Shown piece after piece: positions 46,774 to 55,637 of a stretch of DNA of 64,000 nucleotides. Both the position numbers and the translations under genes were made by a program. Origin of the DNA: Planctobacterium marinum (GTDB taxonomy: Bacteria; Pseudomonadota; Gammaproteobacteria; Enterobacterales; Alteromonadaceae); contig NZ_AP027272.1 in NCBI RefSeq assembly GCF_036322805.1, forward strand, positions 3,286,001 through 3,350,000. Reading direction: 5' to 3'. How positions within the stretch are numbered: position 1 is the first letter of the stretch; the number at the start of each line of letters is the position of its first letter. Below the pieces are notes generated by a model. It was not told the origin of the DNA, did no database searches, and worked only from the letters and a program-made list of their open reading frames with translations.

Positions 46774-46785
46774 GCGATTCGTCTG
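46763..46785. terminator. Hairpin at convergent gene ends
   Basis: CAGACGAAT (46763-46771) and ATTCGTCTG (46777-46785) form a perfect 9-bp stem with a 5-base loop, spanning the stop codon of the membrane-protein gene, in the 19-bp gap before the convergent M23 gene. No long T-run; probably protects or separates the two transcripts. Confidence 0.5.
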
Positions 46786-46792
46786 ACAAAAC

Positions 46793-47398
46793 TCAGCGGG
46801 CGGTGTAGCGGTGCCCTTCCTGCACGCCACACTCATGTGCTTGGGTGTTGTTAAATACCACAGGCACTGTTTGACCACAAGGCAGTTTATTGTAACCCGG
46901 TGGCAGATTTGGCCCACATTGCTGTACATCAAAATGTAAATGCGGCCCACCGCTTTGTCCAGTATTACCACTTAAGGCGATAATCTGCCCTGCCTCAACC
47001 ATTTCGCCCAATGAAACTAATACCCCGTTGTAAGTCAAATGAAAATAACGGGCAACCGTACCGTCATCATGTAGGATAAAAACAAAATTCTCTTGCAGGT
47101 CGACGCCATTATTGTCTTTAAACTCCTCCCGCAAGGCCACCACTTCACCGGCGCGTGAAGCAACTATTTTGGTTCCAATTGGCATTGGAAAATCAATAGC
47201 ATACAAACCTACACCCTGATTCGCTTTGCGATAATGACTGGTTGCAGCATACACCTCGAAGGTTTCGCCTTTTTGATAAGGCAACTGATAGAGGGATTTT
47301 CCCTGCTCGGCAAATACTTCGCAATTAACTTCGGGGGTAGCGTAGCCACAAGCACTTAAACCGCCCGCAAGTAGCAGACTCAATAACTGTTTCTTCAT
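46793..47398 (-). CDS. M23 family peptidase, lipoprotein
   Basis: 201 residues. Lipoprotein signal with lipobox LSAC (Cys17). AAGGAG lies upstream of the ATG. The LytM/M23 domain (about 70-180) has VARYFHL and the catalytic GPHLHFDV, with a G-x-SG.TG loop (ALSGNTGQSGGPHLHF). An HxH pair is present but the upstream H-x3-D ligand is not clear. It would bind or cut peptidoglycan peptides in the periplasm, or act as a scaffold if inactive. Confidence 0.82.
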   Translation of the reverse strand: MKKQLLSLLLAGGLSACGYATPEVNCEVFAEQGKSLYQLPYQKGETFEVYAATSHYRKANQGVGLYAIDFPMPIGTKIVASRAGEVVALREEFKDNNGVDLQENFVFILHDDGTVARYFHLTYNGVLVSLGEMVEAGQIIALSGNTGQSGGPHLHFDVQQCGPNLPPGYNKLPCGQTVPVVFNNTQAHECGVQEGHRYTAR

Positions 47399-47511
47399 AA
47401 AAATGATACTCCTTATACCACGTCATAAGTCGTCAAGATTCATGAAAGGTTTAAATGCCACTGAGAAAATTTATATCTGTGGCTCCAACCGTTTTTTCAC
47501 CAGTTATTCTT

Positions 47512-48660
47512 TCACCAACCATTGCAACGAGCTAACCACTGTATATGGGTTTGCTCGTTCCAGTCTGAACTCTCATTAGCTATTAAGTGATAACCGGGAT
47601 AGGCGGCGGCTGTCATACAGGCGTGATTAGGCAATATGCGTACGCGACTGCCAATAGGAAACTCATCGAGGCTGAAGGTATCGGGCAACTGCACCACTCC
47701 GTGCTCTTGGTTAACCTGGCTAACGCAAATAACCTCCTTGAACTCTCCACCATCAAGATTAAGCAATTTGCCATAGCCATAATCCTTTGCTTGCCCTTGA
47801 GTACTGCGATCCTTGGATAAGGCCAATCCACCCGCATCCAGAAAAATACGATTGCTTTCAGGTTTGTGTGAAATCACTGTAGCCAATACCGAGAGAGCAA
47901 TATCTGCTTGAGTGCAAGCACCCAGTTGGGCTTGGAACAAGTCGAAAAACACAAACACACCGGGACGGATCTCGTCCACACCTGCGAAATGCTCTGCGGC
48001 CACAACAGTGGGTGTCGAGCCCAAGGATAAGTTGTCGCAACGGATGTCATGTTGCTCAAGCCTCGATTTAGCCATTAGTAACGCTTGCCGTTCCTGACTC
48101 GCGTGTTGCCGGACTTGCTGCCAAGAGGCACAATCATAGGCGCCACCACCGTGGGTCATTAACCCCCAAAATTTCAGTTCAGGCGCGTCTTCCAACATCT
48201 GTGCAACAATAGGTAAAGAGTCTGAGTCAGGAGTTAACCCCGCGCGATGACCATCACAATCAATCTCAATCGCCACGGCAAAGTCAGTCTTGTTATGTTT
48301 ACTCCATCTTACCAGCGCATCGGCTACTGCAACGGAGTCAAGGATCACAATTAAGGCAACCCCCTGCATTCGCAATTGAGCCACACGGGCAAACTTATCT
48401 GGCGAAATACAAACTGCGTACATCAGGTCCTTAAACCCCTGCTCTGCGAAGTATTCCGCCTCTCTCAACGTTGACACTGTAAGCGCTGTCTCTACACCAT
48501 AAAAACGCGACATAATTTCCGCGCACTTGGCTGTTTTAGCGTGTGGCCTCAGACGAACATTGTGTTTTTCAGCTTTGTGTAACATTGCGCCAATGTTACG
48601 CTGCATCACTTGTTCATCCAATAATAAACACGGCGTTAGCAATTGTGAGAGTGTCGTCAT
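47512..48660 (-). CDS. DSD1-family PLP enzyme (D-threonine aldolase/D-serine dehydratase-like)
   Basis: 382 residues. PLP Lys in RLRPHAKTAKCAEI, the signature of the alanine-racemase-fold family that includes D-threonine aldolase and eukaryotic D-serine dehydratase; GLMTHGGGAY and SLGSTPTV bind phosphate; the C-terminal domain has the metal pair PNHACMTA (His and Cys) typical of DSD1. It should cleave or dehydrate a D-hydroxy amino acid. The specific substrate is not clear. It has GAGGTAAT before the ATG and is the last gene in a six-gene operon; its start is 16 bp after the PCu(A)C gene. Confidence 0.87.
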   Translation of the reverse strand: MTTLSQLLTPCLLLDEQVMQRNIGAMLHKAEKHNVRLRPHAKTAKCAEIMSRFYGVETALTVSTLREAEYFAEQGFKDLMYAVCISPDKFARVAQLRMQGVALIVILDSVAVADALVRWSKHNKTDFAVAIEIDCDGHRAGLTPDSDSLPIVAQMLEDAPELKFWGLMTHGGGAYDCASWQQVRQHASQERQALLMAKSRLEQHDIRCDNLSLGSTPTVVAAEHFAGVDEIRPGVFVFFDLFQAQLGACTQADIALSVLATVISHKPESNRIFLDAGGLALSKDRSTQGQAKDYGYGKLLNLDGGEFKEVICVSQVNQEHGVVQLPDTFSLDEFPIGSRVRILPNHACMTAAAYPGYHLIANESSDWNEQTHIQWLARCNGW

Positions 48661-48676
48661 ATTACCTCACGTTCGG

Positions 48677-49147
48677 CTAGTGGTGATGCTTGTGGATAGG
48701 TTGTCTTTCGTGCTTATCGGCGGCGGTTACTGTGACTGTCATCACCAGGTTTTCTGCATCCTTCGTTGTAAATACCACATCAAATGTCATGCCTTCCTGC
48801 AGTGGCTTTTGCAGCCCCATCAGCATGATATGCTTAGCTCTGGGAGCCAGTTCCAGCTTTTCACCACCTGCGAGCTCGTATGGGAACTCAAGCTGGCGCA
48901 TCGAGGCCATATCGCCCTTCATATAGGTTTCGTGTAATTCCGCGCTAGCTGCAATCTCCGGGGAAATTTGCAAGCCCGTAATAGAAATAGTCTGCTCTGT
49001 ACTATTGGCAATAACGCCATAAGCTGCGCCCATTTTAGCCATGGCAAATGTCGGCGTTGCCCAAGCTTTTTCCACCACCAAAGATTGTGCCTGAGCAAAG
49101 CCACTCAACATCATGCTCAACAGACACCACAGCGTTACTTTTTTCAT
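48677..49147 (-). CDS. PCu(A)C-family copper chaperone
   Basis: 156 residues. Signal peptide 1-20 (ending GFAQA). The copper motif is H-x10-M-x21-H-x-M in the family; here HETYMKGDMASMRQLEF and RAKHIMLMGL carry His and Met in the right order. It binds Cu(I) in the periplasm and delivers it to cytochrome oxidase (CuA site). The tail is His-rich (KHERQPIHKHHH), which may bind further metal. No cytochrome oxidase genes adjoin it, which is usual. AAGGGGAAGGAA precedes the ATG; 12 bp after the AlkD-like gene. Confidence 0.9.
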   Translation of the reverse strand: MKKVTLWCLLSMMLSGFAQAQSLVVEKAWATPTFAMAKMGAAYGVIANSTEQTISITGLQISPEIAASAELHETYMKGDMASMRQLEFPYELAGGEKLELAPRAKHIMLMGLQKPLQEGMTFDVVFTTKDAENLVMTVTVTAADKHERQPIHKHHH

Positions 49148-49159
49148 TTCCTTCCCCTT

Positions 49160-49840
49160 TTAGTTATTCGATTTATTAATATGTTTTAATGCTTCGCGCT
49201 GACTCAAGCCCGACAATTCAGATTGATGAGCTTGAACAAAATCCCTCACCCAAATGGGGTTGGTTTTGCCGTACTCTCGCAGTACCCAACCAATCGCTTT
49301 GCGGATAAAAAACTCTCGTTCTGATGCCAACATCAAGATGGTTTCTGCCAACAGGTTAACATCGGTTTGTTGCTTGTGTTTCAGGTGAGCAATGAGCGAA
49401 GCTCGACGGAGCCAAAGGTTGTCGGCCACTCGCCATTTTATTAACCAGCTACGCAATTCAAGCTGGGATTTTATCAATAGTCCCACCATTGATGTCGCGA
49501 TCCAATCTACCGTATCCCAATTTTCAGCTGTGTCTAATAAGGATTCATACAAGGGCATCTGTTCACTGGTGCGAAAGTTCTTGCCATGCTCTGCCACTTC
49601 CAGCGCCTGATATTGCATTTCTCGATGACTGCCGTGCCACAAAGCCAAAATCGCTTCTCGATATTCATCAGCATCTCTGACAGGAAACTCTTTTATGGCT
49701 TGTTTAAACAGCTGTTTTCTCAGCGGCGCCGGAACACCAAAAAAGGCTTGTTGGGTTTTCATGTACGCCTGCATTTTGACGGCTCTTGCAGAGTCAGCAT
49801 GGGCTTGCAACTGCTGAACCAAGCGTTCCGTCAATTGCAT
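49160..49840 (-). CDS. AlkD-like DNA alkylation repair protein (HEAT-like repeats)
   Basis: 226 residues, all helical. Family features: FFGVPAPLRKQLFKQ, ENWDTVDWIATSMVG, RASLIAHLKHK and KAIGWVLREYGKTNPIWVRDF with the conserved Trp/Asp that flips out the damaged base in AlkD. It excises or protects against alkylated purines; the catalytic Asp and Trp residues seem present (WDTVDW). Only 2 bp separates its start from the sseA stop. No other repair gene is in the operon, so its role there is unclear. Confidence 0.88.
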   Translation of the reverse strand: MQLTERLVQQLQAHADSARAVKMQAYMKTQQAFFGVPAPLRKQLFKQAIKEFPVRDADEYREAILALWHGSHREMQYQALEVAEHGKNFRTSEQMPLYESLLDTAENWDTVDWIATSMVGLLIKSQLELRSWLIKWRVADNLWLRRASLIAHLKHKQQTDVNLLAETILMLASEREFFIRKAIGWVLREYGKTNPIWVRDFVQAHQSELSGLSQREALKHINKSNN

Positions 49841-49842
49841 TA

Positions 49843-50673
49843 TTAAAGGGTTTCCAGAGGTAATGATTTATCAGCGCCCCACTCCGACCAGGAACCATCA
49901 TAGACACGAATATTTGCGAACCCAGACTCGTGAGCGGCCAAAGCGAGAATGCAGGCAGTAATGCCTGAGCCACAAGTCATCACCAAGGTGTGTTGCGTGG
50001 TTACGCCGAGATCACTAAAAGCGGCTTTAAGCGCCTCTGTCGGCTTGAGTTTACCGGATTCCACCAGGCTGCGAAAATGCAGGCAACTGGCACCAGGCAT
50101 GTGACCGCTGCGCACACCTTTACGAGGCTCGTCCTCTTCACCATTAAATCGAGGGGCTGAACGGGCATCCAAAATCCTGAACTGCTGCGAATGTAAAACA
50201 GATACAATTTCAGGCGCGCTTATAAAGCACTGAGAGTGAGGCAAAGCGACAAAATCCCCCTCTTTTTCCGCTGTGGAAAGTTCTGAAATGGCCTCACCCG
50301 TGGCCTTCCAGGCTGGTAGCCCGCCATTCAATAACTTCACCTTTAGGTGCCCCATTGCTCTGAACATCCACCATGCACGCGGTGATGAGTATAATCCCAT
50401 ATTGTCATAGATAACGATTTCAGAATCGCGATTGATACCTAGCTTTCTTGCTTCTTTTTGAAACAATTGAGCGTCGGGCATGGTATGGGGCAATGAGTTT
50501 TGGGCATCTACAAACACCTGTTCAAGATCAAAGCGCAATGCGCCTGGAATGGCCCCCTGTTGCATGTCGTTGCTAACCCCGGGTAAGGGGGCTACCATAC
50601 TGGCATCAAGCAAAACTAACTTGGGGTTATTTAAAGCAGATTTAAGCTCTGCTACAGACATCAATACCGTCAT
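49843..50673 (-). CDS. sseA: 3-mercaptopyruvate sulfurtransferase (rhodanese family)
   Basis: 276 residues with two rhodanese domains. The C-terminal active-site loop reads MTCGSGITA with catalytic Cys near residue 234, the CGSG(V/I)TA form typical of mercaptopyruvate sulfurtransferases rather than the CRxGx[RT] of thiosulfate sulfurtransferases. The inactive N-terminal domain has IYDNMGLYSSPRAWWMFRAMG. It transfers sulfur from 3-mercaptopyruvate to thiols or cyanide in the cytoplasm. Its start overlaps the upstream hydratase-like stop (ATGA). Confidence 0.93.
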   Translation of the reverse strand: MTVLMSVAELKSALNNPKLVLLDASMVAPLPGVSNDMQQGAIPGALRFDLEQVFVDAQNSLPHTMPDAQLFQKEARKLGINRDSEIVIYDNMGLYSSPRAWWMFRAMGHLKVKLLNGGLPAWKATGEAISELSTAEKEGDFVALPHSQCFISAPEIVSVLHSQQFRILDARSAPRFNGEEDEPRKGVRSGHMPGASCLHFRSLVESGKLKPTEALKAAFSDLGVTTQHTLVMTCGSGITACILALAAHESGFANIRVYDGSWSEWGADKSLPLETL

Positions 50674-51536
50674 TGTGCTTTCACCATAGATACGGAGGCC
50701 AAAGCGGGCTCCTGAGATAATCCCGAAAAGTGGTAATGGTATGTCATCGGCTCAGCTGAAATAGGGTATAACTTTCCGGTAGCCCCTAAACTCACCTTGT
50801 CACCTGCTTTCAGAGTCAACCCACGCTGCTGAAAATCTTTTATCAGCCAAAATAATACTTCCAGCGGATGACCCATTAGCGCCTGAGCATCTGTCTTTTG
50901 GATCACTTCACCTTTGTCATTGCTAAACACGGCTTCGATAAAAGGGATTTGTTGATAAAACTCATCATTGTCTTGTACTTCAATAGCCTCCCCCATCAAA
51001 GCTTTAGTTGCAGCTATATTGATAGCCACTAAACGATTACCCGTGACAGGCTCTTCAGGCGCTAACTGCATAGCAACTAACTCAATAAAAGGGTGAATAC
51101 TGGCCACATACTGCAATGTATCTCTGGCACTATTGGCTTGCATAATGCCATTATCGGCAATAATCACCATAAAATCCGGTTCAATCAGGGTGCGAAAACC
51201 ATAATCTAGTGGCACCTTGCTATTATTCGGTATAAACATCCTTTCTAGCAAAGCACCGGTGGCAGGTGAAGCTATCTTAAACCGTTGTTGACCCGCCTTG
51301 CTGGTAAAGCCCACTTTATAACCTTTGACATCGCCAAGTTGCTTTTTGAGTAATTCAAGATAACGGTTTTGACTGCAATAGGCGTCAGATAATGTATTAA
51401 TTACCGAAAGTCCGGACACCGGATGGGTGGGATAGCCGGCGACTAATTCACTAACTTTTTGTGGTGACAGACAGGCCGAGTGAACCACAGAACTAACCCA
51501 CAGACAAATAAATGCTGATACCTTCAACACAACCAT
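50670..51536 (-). CDS. Exported 2-keto-4-pentenoate hydratase-like protein (FAH/MhpD superfamily)
   Basis: 288 residues. MVVLKVSAFICLWVSSVVHS looks like a signal peptide (cleavage near 20-21), which is rare in this family of cytoplasmic hydratases. The fold motifs remain: GYKVGFTSKAGQQRF, an acidic pair IEPDFMV where MhpD has EAE, then FIELVAM with a third Glu, and LGATGKLYPI. So the metal-binding acids are mostly kept (E, D, E). It could be periplasmic or wrongly predicted; a cytoplasmic start 20 residues later would omit the Cys. It lies between a CBS protein and sseA in a coupled operon. Confidence 0.78.
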   Translation of the reverse strand: MVVLKVSAFICLWVSSVVHSACLSPQKVSELVAGYPTHPVSGLSVINTLSDAYCSQNRYLELLKKQLGDVKGYKVGFTSKAGQQRFKIASPATGALLERMFIPNNSKVPLDYGFRTLIEPDFMVIIADNGIMQANSARDTLQYVASIHPFIELVAMQLAPEEPVTGNRLVAINIAATKALMGEAIEVQDNDEFYQQIPFIEAVFSNDKGEVIQKTDAQALMGHPLEVLFWLIKDFQQRGLTLKAGDKVSLGATGKLYPISAEPMTYHYHFSGLSQEPALASVSMVKAQ

Positions 51537-51543
51537 CTATCCC

Positions 51544-51969
51544 TTAGTCAGTTTTCTGTTTGTTCAGTACTCGCTCTTCGAGGAATCGCATCACATCACG
51601 CCAACTTAAGATACCCACCACTTTGTTTTTATCCAAAACCGGTAAACAGGAAATTTTATTTTGATTGAACAACATAACTGAACGCATGACGGACTCACTA
51701 GCCTGGATTGCCACTACATTGCGAGACATAATCTGGTGCACCTTTTTATTCATGGTTTCCAAATCACGAGAGGTTATAGCGCCACTTTTGACGTGTGGGC
51801 TGACAGTTTTTAAATAGTCCCGATCAGATATCACACCACGCAACTCTCCTTGGTCAAGTACTAACACATGATGGAAGCTATTTTTGTCGAATACACGCTT
51901 TACCGCCCACATGGTCTCATCCATGGAGATACACACAGGTTGTGTGCTCATAATATCTTTAACTTTCAT
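51544..51969 (-). CDS. CBS-domain pair protein
   Basis: 141 residues consisting of two CBS motifs only (STQPVCISMDETMWAVKRVF and MSRNVVAIQASESVMRSVMLF), with the G-(V/I)-(I/V)-S-D/W-R-D signature GVISDRDYL and GILSWRDVM. Such stand-alone pairs bind adenosine nucleotides and modulate partners. It begins a six-gene operon with 7 bp to the next gene. A role in that operon is inferred only from position. Confidence 0.88.
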   Translation of the reverse strand: MKVKDIMSTQPVCISMDETMWAVKRVFDKNSFHHVLVLDQGELRGVISDRDYLKTVSPHVKSGAITSRDLETMNKKVHQIMSRNVVAIQASESVMRSVMLFNQNKISCLPVLDKNKVVGILSWRDVMRFLEERVLNKQKTD

Positions 51970-52040
51970 AATAACCAGATTAGGTTTTTTATTAGATTCA
52001 AGCGGTTGTAGTGAGGAAAGTCAATGAGAATTTGAAGTAG

Positions 52041-52074
52041 ACAAAAGAATGAGAGGCGCTAGTTTGCGCCCCTC
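52041..52074 (-). terminator. Rho-independent terminator after the yebC-type gene
   Basis: On the minus strand GAGGGGCGC (52074-52066) pairs with GCGCCTCTC (52059-52051) around a 6-base loop, one G-T wobble, followed by ATTCTTTTGT. It lies 6 bp after the stop codon. Confidence 0.8.
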
Positions 52075-52079
52075 ATAAT

Positions 52080-52802
52080 TTAGTTTTTGACAACGGCGTT
52101 GTGATACACATTTTGCACGTCATCACAATCGTTTAGCATATCCATGAACTTTTCAAACATCGGGACATCATCGCCTTCCACGTCAATACTGGTTTGCGGC
52201 ACGAAGCTTATCTCTTCCACTTCAAAGTCAATGTCAGACTGGTATTCAGTCAAGGCGTTGCGAGTTTTTGCGTATTCGGTATGCGGGACGAATACGGTAA
52301 TTTTACCCTCATCACTTTCTACGTCGGCCACGTCCACATCGGCTTCCATCAGGTATTCCAATACGACATCCTCATCATCGCCAGCGAACACAAAAACGCC
52401 GTAATGATCAAACATGTGAGCAACCGCGCCGGGAGCACCAATTTTCGAATTGGTTTTAGTGAAACAGTTACGCACGTCGGTGATAGTACGATTGTTGTTG
52501 TCCGTCAGACAGTCCACAATCACCATGCAGTTACCAGGACCAAAGCCCTCATAACGGGCAGGGACGAAATCTTCACCAGCTCCGCCCACGGCTTTATCTA
52601 TCGCTTTTTCGATAACATGGCTGGGAACCTGATCTTTTTTAGCTTTATCGATCAGCTGCTTTAAAGACAGATTAGCCGCAGGATCTGGGCCGCCATTCTT
52701 GGCGCAAACGTAGATCTCTTTGCCGTATTTAGAATACACCTTAGTTTTTGCTGCCGCCGTTTTGGCCATGGCGACTTTACGAACTTCGAAACTTCTTCCC
52801 AT
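52080..52802 (-). CDS. YebC/PmpR family protein (YeeN-like)
   Basis: 240 residues. It begins [31 protein letters not shown], in the manner of E. coli YeeN rather than YebC (MAGHSKWANI). The three-domain family signature is clear: [48 protein letters not shown], and [11 protein letters not shown]. Members bind DNA as regulators and, as recently shown for YebC, act on ribosomes to ease translation of proline stretches; which applies here is not known. It follows purF by 67 bp and ends at a strong terminator. Confidence 0.92.
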   Translation of the reverse strand: MGRSFEVRKVAMAKTAAAKTKVYSKYGKEIYVCAKNGGPDPAANLSLKQLIDKAKKDQVPSHVIEKAIDKAVGGAGEDFVPARYEGFGPGNCMVIVDCLTDNNNRTITDVRNCFTKTNSKIGAPGAVAHMFDHYGVFVFAGDDEDVVLEYLMEADVDVADVESDEGKITVFVPHTEYAKTRNALTEYQSDIDFEVEEISFVPQTSIDVEGDDVPMFEKFMDMLNDCDDVQNVYHNAVVKN

Positions 52803-52869
52803 GTTAAACTCTGTCTATTTTCATTTATTTGTTTTCTTAAGGTAGTGGCAACCACAGCTCGGTGATTTG

Positions 52870-54396
52870 CTACCCATGACTCTCATTGGACATATTATGC
52901 ACGTCCAGATTAGTTAATTCATCTTCTGAATTTTGCCCTTTTGCGCCGTCATTTCTGGCCTGGTCAAGGCTTTCCAGATACTGCTGGGTGACATCACCGG
53001 TAATATAATCACCATTAAATACCGACATCTCAAAACTATTAATTGCCGTATTTTCTGCACTTACCGCTTGACGCAAGTCTTCAATGTCTTGATAGATTAG
53101 GCCGTCTGCCTTGATAGATTCGCAGATGTCATCCACTTCCCTACCATAAGCAATTAACTCTGTAGCCGATGGCATATCAATACCATAGACATTGGGGAAA
53201 CGTATCTCGGGCGCAGCAGAGGCAAAATAGACCTTTTTAGCGCCCGCTTCACGGGCCATTTCGATAATTTGTTCTGAAGTGGTACCACGTACGATAGAGT
53301 CATCCACTAACAATACGTTTTTATCTTTGAATTCAGATTTGATGGCGTTGAGTTTCCGACGCACCGACTTCCTGCGCTGATTTTGGCCGGGCATAATAAA
53401 GGTACGGCCAATATAGCGGTTCTTTACATACCCCTGACGATAGGGTAAGTCCAGTTCCTGAGCAATTTGCAGCGCGATATCAATGGACGTTTCAGGGATA
53501 GGAATAACCACGTCAATGTCAAAATCAGCCCATTGCTGCGCGATTTTCTGTCCCAGTTTTTTCCCCATATTGACACGCGAAGCGTAGACTGAGATGCCAT
53601 CGATAAAGGAGTCCGGACGGGCAAAATAAACAAACTCAAAAATGCACGGTACATGTACTGGATTTTCAGCACATTGTTGCGTGAACAACTGACCGTCTTC
53701 AGTGATATAAATCGCTTCACCAGGTGCAACATCGCGAATAAACTGGAATTCCACTGAGTCCAGCGCAACACTCTCCGATGCCACCATGTACTCATCCCCC
53801 TTTTCAGTGGTGCGCTTACCTAACACCAAAGGACGAATACCGTGAGGGTCTCTAAAAGCCAGCATGCCGTTACCAATAATTGCAGCAACAACGGCGTAAG
53901 CGCCTTTCACTTTACTATGCACACTGCTAACCGCTTTAAATATATCCTCAGGCTGAAGCACCAAACCTTCAGCTTGTTGCAATTCATGAGCGAGAATATT
54001 GAGTAACAACTCCGAATCGGATGTCGTATTGATATGGCGTTTTGCCAGTTGCAGGACCTCTTTTTGTAGCTCAATGGCATTGGTAAGATTGCCATTGTGT
54101 GCAAGCGCAATTCCATAAGGCGAATTAACATAAAAAGGTTGCGCCTCCGCAGAACTGGAGGAACCGGCTGTTGGATAACGCACATGCGCAATTCCCAGGT
54201 TTCCAGTTAAACGTTGCATGTGCCTGTTGCGGAACACGTCTCTGACTAATCCATTAGCTTTGCGCAGGTGAAACATACTGTCATCAACAGTAATCATTCC
54301 CGCCGCATCCTGACCACGATGTTGTAATACAGTTAACGCATCAAACAATTCCTGAGCAACAGGACTATTACTAACAATGCCGGCTATTCCGCACAT
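52870..54396 (-). CDS. purF: Amidophosphoribosyltransferase
   Basis: 508 residues. N-terminal glutamine amidotransferase class II with catalytic Cys2 directly after Met (MCGIAGIV), then HNGNLTNA; C-terminal phosphoribosyltransferase with the PRPP loop [14 protein letters not shown]. It makes 5-phosphoribosylamine, the first committed step of purine synthesis. Located 9 bp after cvpA, the conserved arrangement in gammaproteobacteria. Regulation by PurR is usual in relatives, but no clear operator was found upstream of this cluster's start. Confidence 0.97.
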   Translation of the reverse strand: MCGIAGIVSNSPVAQELFDALTVLQHRGQDAAGMITVDDSMFHLRKANGLVRDVFRNRHMQRLTGNLGIAHVRYPTAGSSSSAEAQPFYVNSPYGIALAHNGNLTNAIELQKEVLQLAKRHINTTSDSELLLNILAHELQQAEGLVLQPEDIFKAVSSVHSKVKGAYAVVAAIIGNGMLAFRDPHGIRPLVLGKRTTEKGDEYMVASESVALDSVEFQFIRDVAPGEAIYITEDGQLFTQQCAENPVHVPCIFEFVYFARPDSFIDGISVYASRVNMGKKLGQKIAQQWADFDIDVVIPIPETSIDIALQIAQELDLPYRQGYVKNRYIGRTFIMPGQNQRRKSVRRKLNAIKSEFKDKNVLLVDDSIVRGTTSEQIIEMAREAGAKKVYFASAAPEIRFPNVYGIDMPSATELIAYGREVDDICESIKADGLIYQDIEDLRQAVSAENTAINSFEMSVFNGDYITGDVTQQYLESLDQARNDGAKGQNSEDELTNLDVHNMSNESHG

Positions 54397-54405
54397 ATTG
54401 AGATC

Positions 54406-54897
54406 CTATACAGTGGGGCTAATAAAACTTGAAGAGCTTTGCAGATATTCGAAAAACCATTCGATAATAAATGCAAACTCTGGGATAAGCACTGAGCTTT
54501 TCCACCAATCTGTTCCAGGAGCAGGTGTGAAGGCGTCCATGAAAAATAATACGGCGCTACAAACCAACACCCCTCTTAACATACCAAAAACCAAACCAAG
54601 TGCACGGTCCGTGCCGGTCAGTCCAGTGAACACGACTAAACGGGAGATGAGGTAATTAATGATTCCTCCCAACAATAACGTGGTCACGAAAAGAATGGCA
54701 ATGGCAACCGCATTTCTGATTATTTGGTCTTGAAACCAGGTGATATAGACAGCAAGATCGGCGTAAAAAAAGCTGGCCAGCATAAACGCTGAAAACCAGA
54801 TAGCTAGGGAAATGGCTTCTTTGAGAAAACCTCTGAGCAAGCTTATTATCGTTGACAGGGCCACTACGCCGAGAATAGCGAAATCAATCCAATTCAT
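54406..54897 (-). CDS. cvpA: CvpA family inner-membrane protein
   Basis: 163 residues from the ATG at 54897 (MNWIDFAI), matching E. coli CvpA (MVWIDYAI); two ATGs 6-9 bp upstream are alternatives. Four membrane segments. E. coli CvpA is needed for colicin V production and membrane/envelope stress resistance. Conserved residues [20 protein letters not shown] and [13 protein letters not shown] are typical. Cotranscribed with purF. Confidence 0.95.
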   Translation of the reverse strand: MNWIDFAILGVVALSTIISLLRGFLKEAISLAIWFSAFMLASFFYADLAVYITWFQDQIIRNAVAIAILFVTTLLLGGIINYLISRLVVFTGLTGTDRALGLVFGMLRGVLVCSAVLFFMDAFTPAPGTDWWKSSVLIPEFAFIIEWFFEYLQSSSSFISPTV

Positions 54898-54988
54898 TAT
54901 CATCATTTTTTGCTACGGGGAGTGCATGTAAGGAGAATACACTCAAATCGGCGCGCATTTTAACAAAGCCAAGAAGGTATGTCTTGTG

Positions 54989-55585
54989 TTAATCAACGGT
55001 AAAAGGCGTGAGACGTCCCTGCAGCCCAGTTACTTCTTTTAGGTGAGGAATGGCGTTTTGCAATTTAGCCTCATCCAGGTCCGGTCCCACAAACACTTTC
55101 GTTAAAGTACCAGAGCTGGTGCTAACAGGCCGCGTAAAGGCCCGATAACCCGCCTGTTCAAGCTTGCGCAGCAAATCCTTAACATTTTTACTGTGTTTAA
55201 AACTACCCAACTGCACCACCCAACCGGCTTGTACTTGCTCTTTTTTGGGCTCCATCACCGTCTGACTGGAACCTGAAATATTATCAACGGCAACTTCTTG
55301 GGTTTGAGTCTCTGGAACGTCAACTGCATTAATAGATTGGTCTGGCGTGTCGTCTAGTGCTTGTTCTTGCACTATTTCCACTTCTCGAGTTACTGCGTCT
55401 CTCACCTCTTCAAAGGGAAACTCTTCGGAGTTGGAAAAGGTTTTCATCGGAGGACGCTCAGGAATTGACTCGAAACGGTCCTGACTGTGGCGTTTTTCGC
55501 CATCTAAAATCTCGGGAAGAAAAATAACGGCCAAAGCCACGATAATAATAGTGCCGACAAGACGATTTTGAAATGCGGTAGCCAA
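54989..55585 (-). CDS. dedD: SPOR-domain protein DedD
   Basis: 198 residues. TTG start at 55585 with AGGAAA 8 bp upstream, giving MATAFQNRLVG as in E. coli (MASKFQNRLVG). One N-terminal membrane segment (GTIIIVALAVIFLPEI), an acidic linker, and a C-terminal SPOR domain (WVVQLGSFKHSKNVKDLLRKLEQAGYRAFTR) that binds denuded septal peptidoglycan. It helps cell division at the septum. Conserved order with folC and cvpA. Confidence 0.94.
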   Translation of the reverse strand: MATAFQNRLVGTIIIVALAVIFLPEILDGEKRHSQDRFESIPERPPMKTFSNSEEFPFEEVRDAVTREVEIVQEQALDDTPDQSINAVDVPETQTQEVAVDNISGSSQTVMEPKKEQVQAGWVVQLGSFKHSKNVKDLLRKLEQAGYRAFTRPVSTSSGTLTKVFVGPDLDEAKLQNAIPHLKEVTGLQGRLTPFTVD

Positions 55586-55637
55586 GGTAAAGTTTCCTGC
55601 TTACTAATTATTTTTTGGCACCGGAGCAGCTATTTTT

